Both the position numbers and the translations under genes were made by a program. Under the pieces are notes generated by a model that made no database searches, was not told the DNA's origin, and saw only the letters and a program-made list of their open reading frames with translations. 64,000 nt of DNA from Rhodopirellula sp. SM50 (GTDB lineage: Bacteria > Planctomycetota > Planctomycetia > Pirellulales > Pirellulaceae). Location of the stretch: NCBI RefSeq assembly GCF_002289565.1, contig NZ_NTFY01000072.1, forward strand, positions 1 to 64,000, written 5' to 3'. Positions 19,002 to 28,022 of the stretch are shown in pieces. Each line of letters starts with the position of its first letter. Within the stretch, counting starts at the first letter, position 1.

Positions 19002-21281
19002 TCAGTCGCGAGGCCGACGGCTACCGCCGCCACCACCACCACCGCTTCCGCCACGACGGCGTCCGCTTCCGCCACGACGCCGCGGGCGGTCACCGCCGTC
19101 GCCATCACCACGGTCGCCGCGATCACGATCGCCACCGCGGTCGTCGCCTTGCTCGGCAACCATCGCGGCGATCTCGTCCTCTTCGCCCAACTCTTCGAGC
19201 GCTTGACGACGACTCAGCTTGACGCGGTCATGTTCGTCCACATCGATGACCAAGACCTTCATCGCGTCTCCGACGCGAACCACCTTGTCGATGCTGCTGA
19301 TGTAGCCGCTGCTCAACTCGCTGATGTGACACAGTCCATCGCGTCCGGGCAGGATCTCGACGAACGCGCCAAAGTCTTTGATGCTGCTGACGATGCCGTC
19401 ATAGATCTTTCCGATTTGGACCGTCGCGGTGCAGGCTTCGACCTGACGCATCGCTTCGGCGGCAGACTCTTTGTCGTTGCCGGCGACCAAAACCGTACCG
19501 TCATCATCCACTTCGATCACGCACCCGGTCGTCTCTTGGATCCCACGGATGTTCTTACCGCCCGGACCGATCAAGGCACCGATCTTGTCCGACGCAATGC
19601 GGGTACGCAACAGTCGCGGGGCCGTTGGAGCCGTTTCGCGGCGGGGACGCGGGATCGTCGTCAGCATCTTTCGCAAGATTTCGATGCGAGCTTCACGCGA
19701 CTGCTTCAACGTCGCACGAATGATCTCTTCGCTGATCCCGGTGACCTTCAAGTCCAACTGGATCCCGGTGATGCCGTTTTGCGTGCCGGCGATCTTGAAG
19801 TCCATGTCGCCGAAGTGGTCTTCGCTGCCCAGGATGTCGGTCAGCAAGACATACTCGTCTTCTGAATTACGCACCAGCCCGACGGAGATTCCGGCGACCG
19901 GGTTGCTGATCGGGACCCCCGAGGCCATCAGGGCCAAGGTGGCACCGCAAACCGACGCCATCGAGCTACTGCCGTTGGACTCGGTGATGTCACTGATCAC
20001 GCGGACGGTGTAGGGGAATTCATCGGCGGCCGGAAGCACCGGCGCGACGCTGCGTTCGGCCAGGCAACCGTGCCCGATCTCACGACGGCCCGGTCCTCGG
20101 ATCGGTCGACATTCGCCGACCGAAAAGGACGGGAAGTTGTAGTCGAGCATGAACTTCTTGCTGAACTCGTCATGCAATCCGTCCACTCGCTGTTCGTCAC
20201 GCGCCGTCCCCAGCGCCACGGTGATCAACGCTTGCGTTTCACCACGCTGGAACACGGCCGAGCCATGGACACGGGGCAGGACGTCGGTTTCGCAGTGGAT
20301 CTGACGCAAGCTGGTGTTGTCGCGGCCGTCCGGTCGAGTTCCGGCGACAATCAGATCACGAGCCACCTTGCCCTCCAAATCATGCCAAACCGACTTGAAT
20401 CGCTTGGTGCAAATCGCGCCTTCGGCGTTCGGATCGGGAATCATTTCGGCGATCGCCTTGTCACGCAGTGCGCTGACCGCGGCGGCGCGTTCTTGCTTGC
20501 CGGAGGTTTGCATCGCGGCTTTGAATTCGTCGTAATAACGCGACGAAATTTGGCCCATCAACCCGTCGTCTTCCGGCGGGGTGTACTCGACCTTTTGCGG
20601 GTTGACCTTCTGGTACAGCTCGTCTTGAAGATCAATCACGTCGCGGATCGCGGCGTGGGCGAACTGAATCGCCTCCATCATGTCTTCTTCCGGCATCTCG
20701 TTGGCGAAACCTTCGATCATCGCCACCTGCTCGCGGGAACCGCTGACGATCATGTCCAGTTCGCTTTCTTCCAGATCCGAGTTGCTCGGGAAAGCGACCA
20801 ATTCGCCGTCGACCTTGCCGACTCGGACCGAAGCGATCGGCCCCAAGAAGGGCAACGGGCTGATGTGCAGCGCCGCACCGGCTCCATTCATCGCCAACAC
20901 GTCGCCGTCGTTTTCCTGGTCGCTGGCGACGACAAATGCCTGGACCTGAACCTCGTCCATGAAACCTTCCGGCCACAGCGGACGAATCGGTCGGTCCATC
21001 AATCGCGAACTCAAAATCTCTTTCGTCGACGGGCGGCCCTCACGCTTCAAAAACCCGCCGGGGAACTTCCCGGCCGCCGCGAATCGTTCGCGGTAATCAC
21101 ACATCAATGGGAAAAAATCGATTCCCTGTCGCGGGGTACCGCTGGCCGCAGCGACCAGAACGACGGTCTCACCGTACTGAACCAACACTGCACCGGCGGC
21201 TTGCTTCGCCAATTGACCGGTCTCGAACGACAACACATGGCGTCCGATTTTCTTTTCGACGCGAACTTTATTCACAGTCAC
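19002..21281 (-). CDS. pnp: Polyribonucleotide nucleotidyltransferase (PNPase)
   Basis: A 759-residue PNPase, the phosphorolytic 3'-5' exoribonuclease of mRNA decay. Two RNase PH-like halves are present. The second contains GRREIGHGCLAERSV and a DMDFKIAGTQNGITGIQLDLK active-site segment. A KH domain (KIGALIGPGGKNIRGIQ) and an S1 domain (IYDGIVSSIKDFGAFVEI) follow. The last 45 residues are a Gly/Arg/Asp-rich tail, an addition likely to contact RNA or partners. The start is GTG at 21281 with AGGAAGG upstream; a second in-frame GTG is two codons later. It lies downstream of rpsO on the same strand, the widely conserved rpsO-pnp order, with a long 393-bp gap. Confidence 0.96.
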   Translation of the reverse strand: MTVNKVRVEKKIGRHVLSFETGQLAKQAAGAVLVQYGETVVLVAAASGTPRQGIDFFPLMCDYRERFAAAGKFPGGFLKREGRPSTKEILSSRLMDRPIRPLWPEGFMDEVQVQAFVVASDQENDGDVLAMNGAGAALHISPLPFLGPIASVRVGKVDGELVAFPSNSDLEESELDMIVSGSREQVAMIEGFANEMPEEDMMEAIQFAHAAIRDVIDLQDELYQKVNPQKVEYTPPEDDGLMGQISSRYYDEFKAAMQTSGKQERAAAVSALRDKAIAEMIPDPNAEGAICTKRFKSVWHDLEGKVARDLIVAGTRPDGRDNTSLRQIHCETDVLPRVHGSAVFQRGETQALITVALGTARDEQRVDGLHDEFSKKFMLDYNFPSFSVGECRPIRGPGRREIGHGCLAERSVAPVLPAADEFPYTVRVISDITESNGSSSMASVCGATLALMASGVPISNPVAGISVGLVRNSEDEYVLLTDILGSEDHFGDMDFKIAGTQNGITGIQLDLKVTGISEEIIRATLKQSREARIEILRKMLTTIPRPRRETAPTAPRLLRTRIASDKIGALIGPGGKNIRGIQETTGCVIEVDDDGTVLVAGNDKESAAEAMRQVEACTATVQIGKIYDGIVSSIKDFGAFVEILPGRDGLCHISELSSGYISSIDKVVRVGDAMKVLVIDVDEHDRVKLSRRQALEELGEEDEIAAMVAEQGDDRGGDRDRGDRGDGDGGDRPRRRGGSGRRRGGSGGGGGGGSRRPRD

Positions 21282-21674
21282 TTTACTTTCCTTCCTGCAA
21301 CTACAACTACAACAAAATTACTTCGGTGACCGACCGGCCCGATTGCCCGCGGGTGCCCGAAGTCATGAACGATGATTGAACCGTTTTCGACCAACCGATC
21401 GAAATCAGAACGCCCCCGATGCGAATGGACACTCGCCGGCACGGTCCGACGCCAGCGAGCACGATCAGGCGCGATAGAGAAAAGGTCCTGTCCTGGTGGG
21501 GAAGAGGTCGCAATCACCCACGACAGCGGCAAGCACAGCGCTTGCCGGACCCCGCCCGGCGATTGGCATCGAGGCCTTCCGGGCGTGAAGAAGAGAGCGA
21601 GAAATCAATCTCAGGTCGCCGCGATGGCGACTCTTGGCCGAAGCCTTCGTCACGCCAGAGCGGCCGAACCCGGG
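21282..21674. other. 393-bp rpsO-pnp spacer
   Basis: No coding frame with family features is present. In many bacteria pnp is autoregulated through its leader, so a long spacer here is a plausible control region. I found no clear stem-loop or promoter by eye. A purine-rich AGGAAGG lies just upstream of the pnp start. Confidence 0.4.
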
Positions 21675-21944
21675 CTACTTACGGATGCCCAGCTTTCCGA
21701 TGATATCTAGGTACCTCTGCGGGTCTTCCCCGCGGACGTAGTCAAGCAAGCGACGTCGACGGCTGACCAAACCGAGCAATCCGCGACGCGACGCGTAATC
21801 TTTATTGTGCGTCCGCATGTGCTCGGTCAGACCGTTGATTCGCTCGGTCAAAATCGCGATCTGAACCTCGGGAGAACCAGAATCGCCGTCATTTGCACCG
21901 TGTTCTTTGATGACTTCAGCTTTTCGCTGCTTCGAAATCGTCAT
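21675..21944 (-). CDS. rpsO: 30S ribosomal protein S15
   Basis: An 89-residue S15 of normal length, with the conserved segments [35 protein letters not shown] and [12 protein letters not shown]15 binds 16S rRNA early in 30S assembly. It is upstream of pnp on the same strand. Confidence 0.97.
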   Translation of the reverse strand: MTISKQRKAEVIKEHGANDGDSGSPEVQIAILTERINGLTEHMRTHNKDYASRRGLLGLVSRRRRLLDYVRGEDPQRYLDIIGKLGIRK

Positions 21945-22039
21945 TTCGTACTTACTTTCAAACCAATTTATTGTTTCGTGTCTGATTTACGGTCCGGTAG
22001 TTTACCGACACCGCCCAATACCGCAACGGCAAAAAAACA

Positions 22040-22125
22040 GGTTCCAGATTTGAGGTTCCAGATTTGAGGTTCCAGGTTCCAGGTTCCAGGTTCCAGGTTC
22101 CAGGTTCCAGGTTCCAGATTTGAGA
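22040..22125. repeat. GGTTCCA heptamer array
   Basis: Two 14-bp units (GGTTCCAGATTTGA at 22040 and 22054) lead into seven contiguous GGTTCCA heptamers (22068-22116). GATTTGAGATTT follows. The 14-mer is the heptamer plus a second heptamer, so the array seems to have grown by copying half of the unit. It is intergenic, between rpsO and cysC. Confidence 0.9.
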
Positions 22126-22218
22126 TTTCAAATGCTCTGACTCTCACGTTCTCGATGGCTCGAACGCCAAACGGTTCCCCCCATCCCCGGTGACATTGGA
22201 ATCGACACAACCTAAGAA

Positions 22219-22262
22219 ACCCTCCCTGACAGGGAGGGTCGAGCGAAGCGAGGGGAGGGTTG
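22219..22262. repeat. Family E palindrome
   Basis: ACCCTCCCTGACAGGGAGGG is a perfect short hairpin. It is followed by the family tail TCGAGCGAAGCGAGGGGAGG. Further members are at 51441-51536, 57151-57190, within 53717-53799, and at the IS4 insertion site (49966-49972 with 51350-51356). It is downstream of cysC. Confidence 0.85.
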
Positions 22263-22317
22263 AGCACGTATGGCTCGCCTGGAGAAGTCATCCGATTCCC
22301 AACCTAAGGCCGACCAT

Positions 22318-22983
22318 TCAAAAAACCCCTTTTCCGACCAACCATTGCCTCACCTCGCCGGCCATCGCCTCGACACTCGTGCCCGCCCCCCCGTCTAGGC
22401 GAATCTCCGGCGACTCGGGGGATTCGTAGGGATCGCTGATCCCGGTGAAATGCTTGATTTCGCCCGCCCGGGCCTTCTTGTACAACCCCTTCGGATCGCG
22501 TGCCTCGCACACCTCCAACGGCGTGTCAACAAACACCTCCACGAAATCACTCGCCCGCCCCGCCTCGGCGACGATCTTTCGCACCCGGTCGCGGTCTCGA
22601 CGATAGGGACTGACGAACGCCGTCAATGTGATCAGCCCCGCCGAAGCCATCAGGGCCGCCACGTTGCCGATCCGCCGGATGTTTTCCTCTCGATCCACGG
22701 CACCAAACCCCAAACCGAACCGCTCGGCAAATTCGGCCCCATGCTCGGGCTGCAACACCGCCGGCGGCGCACACAATCCATGACGCACGTTGTCGCCATC
22801 GAGTAACGTCGTCGCCCGCCCCTCGGCCACCAACATCGCGTCCAACGCGTTGGCAATCGTGCTCTTGCCACACCCACTCAGCCCCGTGAACCAAATCACA
22901 CAGCCCTGCTGACCGAGCTGACGCTCGCGCCGCTCGCGGTCCACACTGTGCTGGTGCCAAACGATGTCTTTCGAAACGTCCAT
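22318..22983 (-). CDS. cysC: Adenylyl-sulfate kinase with an extra segment
   Basis: A 221-residue APS kinase, which phosphorylates adenylyl sulfate to PAPS in sulfate activation. The Walker A motif GLSGCGKS is at 34-41. [27 protein letters not shown] and the lid region [15 protein letters not shown] follow, then [20 protein letters not shown]. Between DNVRHGLC and [11 protein letters not shown] there is an additional stretch of about 19 residues (72-90) that classical CysC lacks; my recollection is that planctomycete homologues share it. No sulfate adenylyltransferase gene is adjacent. It diverges from the Uma2 gene. Confidence 0.93.
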   Translation of the reverse strand: MDVSKDIVWHQHSVDRERRERQLGQQGCVIWFTGLSGCGKSTIANALDAMLVAEGRATTLLDGDNVRHGLCAPPAVLQPEHGAEFAERFGLGFGAVDREENIRRIGNVAALMASAGLITLTAFVSPYRRDRDRVRKIVAEAGRASDFVEVFVDTPLEVCEARDPKGLYKKARAGEIKHFTGISDPYESPESPEIRLDGGAGTSVEAMAGEVRQWLVGKGVF

Positions 22984-23146
22984 TCAGTTTTTTCCTTGTC
23001 GCTGTCTCTCGTACCGCGCCCGTCAGCGTACTCGACGCCGCCCAAGTCCTCCACCACGACAACTCGCCCTGAACCGTGGAGATGGCATCGCTATAATTGA
23101 ACCGCTCCCCCAATCCCCCAGGATCTCCCGCACCCAGGATTTCGAA

Positions 23147-23686
23147 ATGTCCGCCGCAGCCAAGTACCTTCCGCACTACACCGTGGAGGACTACCAGCAC
23201 TGGGAAGGCGATTGGGAACTCTGGAATGGGATCCCGATCTCGATGAGCCCCAGCCCGTTCGGGAAACACCAAATGGTGCTCGTCAACTTGGTCTCGGAAC
23301 TACGCCTTGCCCTTCGCTCGGCCAATTGTGACGCAACGGCATTGTGCGAGATCGACTGGGTGATTGCTGACGACACCATCGTGCGTCCCGATGCCGTCGT
23401 CGTCTGCGGACCGCCCCCCAGCGGGCACGTGAAAAACATACCGGCGATCGTCGCAGAAATCGTTTCACCGTCGACGGCCGATCGAGACCGAATCCACAAG
23501 AAAACGCTCTACCACGAATCCGGAGTCGGCGTTTACTTGATCCTCGACCCGGAAACAAAATCCGTCGAGGCCTACCGATACGCTGCGACCGGATTTCAGA
23601 CCCTGAATGCGTCAACCGAATTGACGTTGACCCTCTGCGACGATTGCGAGATCAAACTTGATCCGACAAGCTTCTTCAAACGCTAG
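23147..23686 (+). CDS. Uma2-family protein (PD-(D/E)XK fold)
   Basis: A 179-residue member of the Uma2/DUF820 family, common in planctomycetes and cyanobacteria, with a restriction-endonuclease-like fold. The ordered motifs are ELWNGIPISMSPSPFGKHQ, VRPDAVVVC (Asp), IPAIVAEIVSPSTADRDR (Glu) and KKTLYHESGVGVYLILDP (Lys). These are the expected Asp...Glu-x-Lys-like core. The biological role is not established. Start ATG at 23147 (MSAAAKYLPH). A perfect palindrome follows the stop codon by a few bases. Confidence 0.9.
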   Translation: MSAAAKYLPHYTVEDYQHWEGDWELWNGIPISMSPSPFGKHQMVLVNLVSELRLALRSANCDATALCEIDWVIADDTIVRPDAVVVCGPPPSGHVKNIPAIVAEIVSPSTADRDRIHKKTLYHESGVGVYLILDPETKSVEAYRYAATGFQTLNASTELTLTLCDDCEIKLDPTSFFKR

Positions 23687-23692
23687 AATCCG

Positions 23693-23750
23693 GTGGGATA
23701 GGCTTCCAGCCTGTCATTCCCGGCGTCGACAGGCTGGAAGCCTATCCCAC
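23693..23750. repeat. Family A perfect inverted repeat, probable bidirectional terminator
   Basis: Two 23-bp arms (23693-23715 and 23728-23750; core TAGGCTTCCAGCCTG) are exact reverse complements around a 12-nt loop. They lie between the convergent Uma2 and ABC-2 permease genes, 6 bp from one stop codon and 44 bp from the other. Position and symmetry fit a two-way transcription stop, although no T-tract follows. Confidence 0.85.
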
Positions 23751-23794
23751 TTACTTTCCGTGCGTTGCTAAAGTGTTCCGCGGCACCCACCCGC

Positions 23795-24652
23795 TCATGA
23801 ACTGGCGCTGCGGTAGCTCAGCAAACTCTTGCGAAACATCCAGCGACTGGCCCACAAACTGAACACGGTCATCACCGCCGCCCAAACGATGTACCACTCC
23901 GAGCCTTCTTCGCGGGCGACCAGCGGATCGGCCAAGATCCGGGCAGGAACGTTCACCACCAACAGGATCGGGATCACAAACGTGAACAGACCGAACAGGG
24001 GCTTGCCCAGGTAGCCGCGGTTGTAAATCTCCATCGGATAACGGCTGAAATTGGTGATGTAAAACCAGAAATTATACAGCGACTGATTGCGTCCCAACCA
24101 AACACTCGTCGCACTCAACGCGATCATCACGCTGTACATGATGAAGATTCCACAGAGCAGAAACACGACGTACAGCAGCACGGACAACAGCGACGGCACC
24201 ATCGGATCGACCTCGCGATGGGCCAGATTCCAGAGCGAGACCGCGGCGATCACCCCGCCGGCAAAGAAGTTCGACAATTGACTCCAATCGACCCGCCGAA
24301 ACGAAATCAGAAACTGCGTGTCGATCGGCTTCAATAACGCAAAATCCAATCCGCCGGTTCGAATCATCTCGCTGAATTCCTGGGCGTTGGGCATAAAAAA
24401 CGCCTGCACCAACGAATTGATGAACCAGGTCGTCGCGATGAACAAAAAGAATCGATCGCGGTCCCACCCCGTGCCCTCTCCGATCGAGCCGGTGTGCTCG
24501 AAGATGATCAAGTAGAAACCGACGTTCATCGCGGTCCAGCCCAGGCTGCTGACGCACTGCAAGAAAAAGTTCAAACGAAACGTCATGTCACGCACCAGAC
24601 TGTTCCGCGCGAAGGTCGCAAACACGCGGCCGTAACGGCGTAGCTCTTCCAT
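23795..24652 (-). CDS. ABC-2 family permease (DUF990-like)
   Basis: A 285-residue integral membrane protein with about six hydrophobic segments. The N-terminus (ELRRYGRVFATFARNSLVRD) and the run SEMIRTGGLDFALLKPIDTQ match ABC-2 permeases that come as pairs in small three-gene exporters. The start ATG at 24652 gives the standard amphipathic N-terminus; frames extending upstream are antisense to the neighbouring permease. It is 5 bp downstream of the second permease. The expected ATP-binding subunit is not in this window. Substrate unknown. Confidence 0.87.
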   Translation of the reverse strand: MEELRRYGRVFATFARNSLVRDMTFRLNFFLQCVSSLGWTAMNVGFYLIIFEHTGSIGEGTGWDRDRFFLFIATTWFINSLVQAFFMPNAQEFSEMIRTGGLDFALLKPIDTQFLISFRRVDWSQLSNFFAGGVIAAVSLWNLAHREVDPMVPSLLSVLLYVVFLLCGIFIMYSVMIALSATSVWLGRNQSLYNFWFYITNFSRYPMEIYNRGYLGKPLFGLFTFVIPILLVVNVPARILADPLVAREEGSEWYIVWAAVMTVFSLWASRWMFRKSLLSYRSASS

Positions 24653-24657
24653 CGAAC

Positions 24658-25548
24658 TCAACCTCCAAAACCGCTGTAGCGTTTGACCCCGCGCGCATAG
24701 GCGACGCGGCACAAGATGATGAAGAACACCAACCACCCGGCCTCGATCCACATTTCCATGGCAAGCTCGTCCTCCGGAATCTTCTCCAGGAAGATCGCCG
24801 CGGGGAAATAGGCCAGGTACTTGAACGGCAACCAATTCACCACCATCAACACACTCTCGGGCAACATCGTCAACGGAAACATGTGACCGGACAGAAAGAA
24901 GCTGAACAACATGATCACGAACAACAACGAACTGACTTCCAAAAACCAGAACCCGATCATCCCGATCGCCGCTTCCAAGAAAAAACCGATCAAAAACCCC
25001 ATCACCAACGAACCACAAAACGCCAAGAAAACCGGCAGACTCGGCCAACCACCGACGAAGTAATCGCGCGCCAGAAAAAAGACCAACGCGAACGGGGCGA
25101 CCGCGATCGCGTAATAGGCCAACTTGTGGGCCACGCGGGTGAGCAACAGAAACGCGATCAAATCGATCGGCTGAATCAAAAACCGCTTCACTTCCCCTTC
25201 GCGGATTTGCTGGGCAATCCCGGACGCCAGCCCCGGCATACTTGAGAACGCGCGGGCGATCATCGTCAGCAAGTAATACGCCACCATGTCGCGGAAACCA
25301 AATCCGCCGATCTCCGCCGCCGAATCCCCTTCGGGGTCTCCGATCGAATCAAACACGGCATACCACAAAAAGATCTGCGTGATGATCGGCAGGAAACGCA
25401 TCAGCGTGCCGAGCGCGAAATCGCCGCGATACACCAAACGTTCACCTAACGATGTCTTCAAGATCATCCACCAAACCGCGACCCGGTGCCCAAACGTGGG
25501 GGCCGGCAGCGGCGGAAAGTCGTCGGCGGTCACAGAAGCGGCAGACAA
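24658..25548 (-). CDS. ABC-2 family permease, partner of the 23795 gene
   Basis: A membrane protein of 296 residues (from a TTG at 25548 preceded by GGAG) or 269 (from ATG at 25467). The longer form keeps the segment FGHRVAVWWMILKTSLGERL, which aligns in character with the N-terminus of its partner, so I prefer it. The motif QQIREGEVKRFLIQPIDLI corresponds to the partner's RTGGLDFALLKPID. About six membrane segments are visible. The two permeases probably form a heterodimeric channel. Upstream lies a tandem repeat array rather than an ATPase gene. Confidence 0.83.
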   Translation of the reverse strand: MSAASVTADDFPPLPAPTFGHRVAVWWMILKTSLGERLVYRGDFALGTLMRFLPIITQIFLWYAVFDSIGDPEGDSAAEIGGFGFRDMVAYYLLTMIARAFSSMPGLASGIAQQIREGEVKRFLIQPIDLIAFLLLTRVAHKLAYYAIAVAPFALVFFLARDYFVGGWPSLPVFLAFCGSLVMGFLIGFFLEAAIGMIGFWFLEVSSLLFVIMLFSFFLSGHMFPLTMLPESVLMVVNWLPFKYLAYFPAAIFLEKIPEDELAMEMWIEAGWLVFFIILCRVAYARGVKRYSGFGG

Positions 25549-25633
25549 AGCAATCTCCAACGGATAGGGAAAATCAACGACATGTTCTAACGGTCCGACT
25601 CCCCTTCGCGAAGGACCGTTCACGAGTCTCCCC

Positions 25634-25793
25634 GTGGCGTAAGCTTCCAGCTTGCGTTCCCCACCCGTGGCGTAAGCTTCCAGCTTGCGTTCCCCACCCG
25701 TGGCGTAAGCTTCCAGCTTGCGTCCCCCACCCGTGGCGTAAGCTTCCAGCTTGCGACTCCCGCCGCCTCGCGGCGTAAGCTTCCAGCTTGCGA
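25634..25793. repeat. Family B: five tandem hairpin units, 33-bp period
   Basis: Copies begin near 25634, 25667, 25700 and 25733 at an exact 33-bp spacing. A fifth, altered copy is near 25770. The core GTGGCGTAAGCTTCCAGCTT is constant, while the spacer (TTCCCCACCC type) varies slightly. Each core folds as AAGCT-TCC-AGCTT with flanking pairs. It lies between gltS and the permease pair. Confidence 0.92.
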
Positions 25794-25822
25794 TCCCCCC
25801 ACGACTTGTCCAAAACCTCGCC

Positions 25823-27250
25823 CTAACGCTTCGCGCGCCCCAAATGCCGCCCCACCAAAACCAGCACCAACACGACCGCACCGACCCCCAGCGCCGGCCA
25901 AGCGATCGACACGCGTTCCAACAGCACCAGCGGTAACGCGATCGTCAAAATCCCGCCACCGATGAACGGTGCCGACAACGGTGCCGCGAGCGCATAGTCG
26001 CTCGCCGCACCCGTTTTCAGTTCCGGATCGACGACACGCAACAACACAAACCCCGTCGCCGTCGTGCCGGTCGACATGCCGTAGTTGATCAACGCCAGTG
26101 GAAACCAATGCTCTCCAGGCAATACCCAGCGAGACAGGACCATCAAACAGATCGCCGTCCAAATTGCCCCACAAACAAACAAAATCGAAAACGGCCCGAT
26201 CAATGCCGCCACGGCGCTGAGCTTCAACGACGTGATCGCGGCGACCACCAACACCTCCATCGCCGTCGAACTGAGCCGCTCGATGGTCGCCGAATCGACG
26301 CGATGGGACTGCCCCAGCGCACGCAGGACGCGGCGAACCAGCCAGCCGCCGAACATCGTGTAGATGAACAGTGGAAAATCCATCACGTTGCTCGCCGCCA
26401 TCCGCTTGGACAACTCTGCGTCGCCGCCCTTTGCCCCCGAAGCCGCCCCCGCCCCGAGCGCCATGTCGATCTGCCCCGCCAGCCCCAGCACGGCCGTTTG
26501 CATCAGCATTCCCACACCGACGGCCAAGGCGACCCAGACGACCTGCAGCAGCAGCGGATCGATTGCGTCCGATGACGTGGTTTGAAACCCGATCGGCTGC
26601 TTCGGCTGTGGCTTGCTCGGCGAGGAAGATTCCGCCGAATCACCGCGCAACCATCCCAGCCGCGCCGCCACGTTGATCCAGAAAATGCCGCTGACGACAC
26701 CATAGACCAGCCCGCACGTCGCCATCAGCAACCCCAGATCCAAACCGGCCTCCAAGCCAACGTGCGGGCTGCTCAATACCTGCCCCATCGCCGCCGCCGT
26801 GCCGTGACCACCGGCGAACCCCGTTTCGATCAACATGCCGAACGAATTGGGCACGTCATAGAGCGGCTGAATCAACAACCACGTCGCCCACAATCCGACC
26901 ATCGTCTCGCCGAGCACGATGATCCAGACCATCAATCCCTGACGGCCCACGCGTCGCGCGGTGGAATCATCGTGCGGTCTCGGGCTGCCGCCGGATTGCT
27001 GCAACATCATCGCCGCAAACACCACGGCGATCAGCGGTCCCGGCCAACTGGCCAAGGTCGCATTGACCTCCGCCGTCTTCGCCGCGACGACGTCACCGCC
27101 CCATCGCCCCAGCAACGTGACCGTCGATAACCCGACAAACCCGGCAACCACCGATCCTGGAATGAACAGCACCCGCAACGCAGCGATCGATTGCCGCAAG
27201 ACGACACCGACCAACAACAAAATCGCAACGGCCGGAATCGCCCAACTCAT
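25823..27250 (-). CDS. Sodium/glutamate symporter family protein (GltS-like)
   Basis: A 475-residue transporter of the ESS/GltS family with 10-12 membrane segments. Recognisable parts are GSVVAGFVGL near the N-terminus, the signature loop TGFAGGHGTAAAMG, and a second half with NYGMSTGTTATGFVLLRVVDPEL and APLSAPFIGGG. The two halves are joined by a hydrophilic linker (SSSPSKPQPKQPIG). The family imports glutamate with sodium; exact substrate use here is inferred. The start ATG at 27250 overlaps the fliO stop codon as ATGA, which suggests translational coupling. Confidence 0.87.
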   Translation of the reverse strand: MSWAIPAVAILLLVGVVLRQSIAALRVLFIPGSVVAGFVGLSTVTLLGRWGGDVVAAKTAEVNATLASWPGPLIAVVFAAMMLQQSGGSPRPHDDSTARRVGRQGLMVWIIVLGETMVGLWATWLLIQPLYDVPNSFGMLIETGFAGGHGTAAAMGQVLSSPHVGLEAGLDLGLLMATCGLVYGVVSGIFWINVAARLGWLRGDSAESSSPSKPQPKQPIGFQTTSSDAIDPLLLQVVWVALAVGVGMLMQTAVLGLAGQIDMALGAGAASGAKGGDAELSKRMAASNVMDFPLFIYTMFGGWLVRRVLRALGQSHRVDSATIERLSSTAMEVLVVAAITSLKLSAVAALIGPFSILFVCGAIWTAICLMVLSRWVLPGEHWFPLALINYGMSTGTTATGFVLLRVVDPELKTGAASDYALAAPLSAPFIGGGILTIALPLVLLERVSIAWPALGVGAVVLVLVLVGRHLGRAKR

Positions 27251-27915
27251 CCGGCGGCCAAATCGCGACGCGACGCCTCCACGCCGCCCCGATCCACGCC
27301 GCCCCGATCCACACCGCTGGGATAACCGGTCCGTCGTCCCACGATCTCCGGTCGCCCCAAACACCGGTTGGTCAATCGAGCGACCTCGTCCGGTTCGGTG
27401 ATCTCTGAAAGAGTCTGGGGGTCACCACTTGGGGTCTGCCCGATCACCAGAATTCGAGCCCCCACCTTCAGAAACGTCACACGTGTTTTGGCGTCGATCG
27501 CCGCGCTACCGAGATTTCGCAGCACATCCTCCGGCAAGGCGCCGGCGAGTGTTCCAGACGAACCATAACGACGTGAAATCCAAACCAGCCCGCCGAAAAT
27601 GGCCAGCACCACCAACAGCGAACTGACCGTGGTCACGACCGGCCCGGCCAACGTTCCTCCCGCCGCCTGTCCCTCGTTCGCCGCGGCGTCCGACACCATC
27701 AAGTCGGGGAACTCATCGGCCAACTCGTGAACGACCGAGGCGTCATGCACCTGCCCGACCGAAGTCGAGCGCTCAGGAACCGTCGCCACGGGGTTGCGAT
27801 AGACCGAGTGCCCCTGCGGCGGCGATTGTGCGTGGGCGATGGTTGTGCAGTGTGACAGCACAAGCGCGGCGAAACAGGCAGAAACGCGAAACAGGGGATT
27901 TACCATTGGATCCAT
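27247..27915 (-). CDS. fliO: Flagellar biosynthesis protein FliO
   Basis: A 222-residue FliO-type protein. It has a cleavable-looking N-terminal signal (ACFAALVLSHCTTIAHA), a periplasmic segment, one membrane helix (TTVSSLLVVLAIFGGLVWIS) and the cytoplasmic domain with LGSAAIDAKTRVTFLKVGAR and QTLSEITEPDEVARL. FliO helps assemble the FliPQR export gate. No other export-gate gene is adjacent; the next gene is a glutamate symporter whose start overlaps the stop. A second ATG at 27906 is an alternative start. The C-terminal tail is Gly/Asp/Arg-rich and probably disordered. Confidence 0.83.
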   Translation of the reverse strand: MDPMVNPLFRVSACFAALVLSHCTTIAHAQSPPQGHSVYRNPVATVPERSTSVGQVHDASVVHELADEFPDLMVSDAAANEGQAAGGTLAGPVVTTVSSLLVVLAIFGGLVWISRRYGSSGTLAGALPEDVLRNLGSAAIDAKTRVTFLKVGARILVIGQTPSGDPQTLSEITEPDEVARLTNRCLGRPEIVGRRTGYPSGVDRGGVDRGGVEASRRDLAAG

Positions 27916-28022
27916 TCGTCGGTTGAACTCGGCCGTAGGATGCGACGCGATCGAACGGTCCTGGACGCCGGTCCGGCTACCGCATTGTCTCGCCTAAATC
28001 GCCCGATAAATCAAGTGCAGTC

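Noticed and set aside
25634-25793. Tandem direct repeats that could suggest a CRISPR array
   Set aside because: Spacers are nearly identical to one another and only about 10 bp long, the units form a hairpin family present elsewhere, and no cas gene is nearby.
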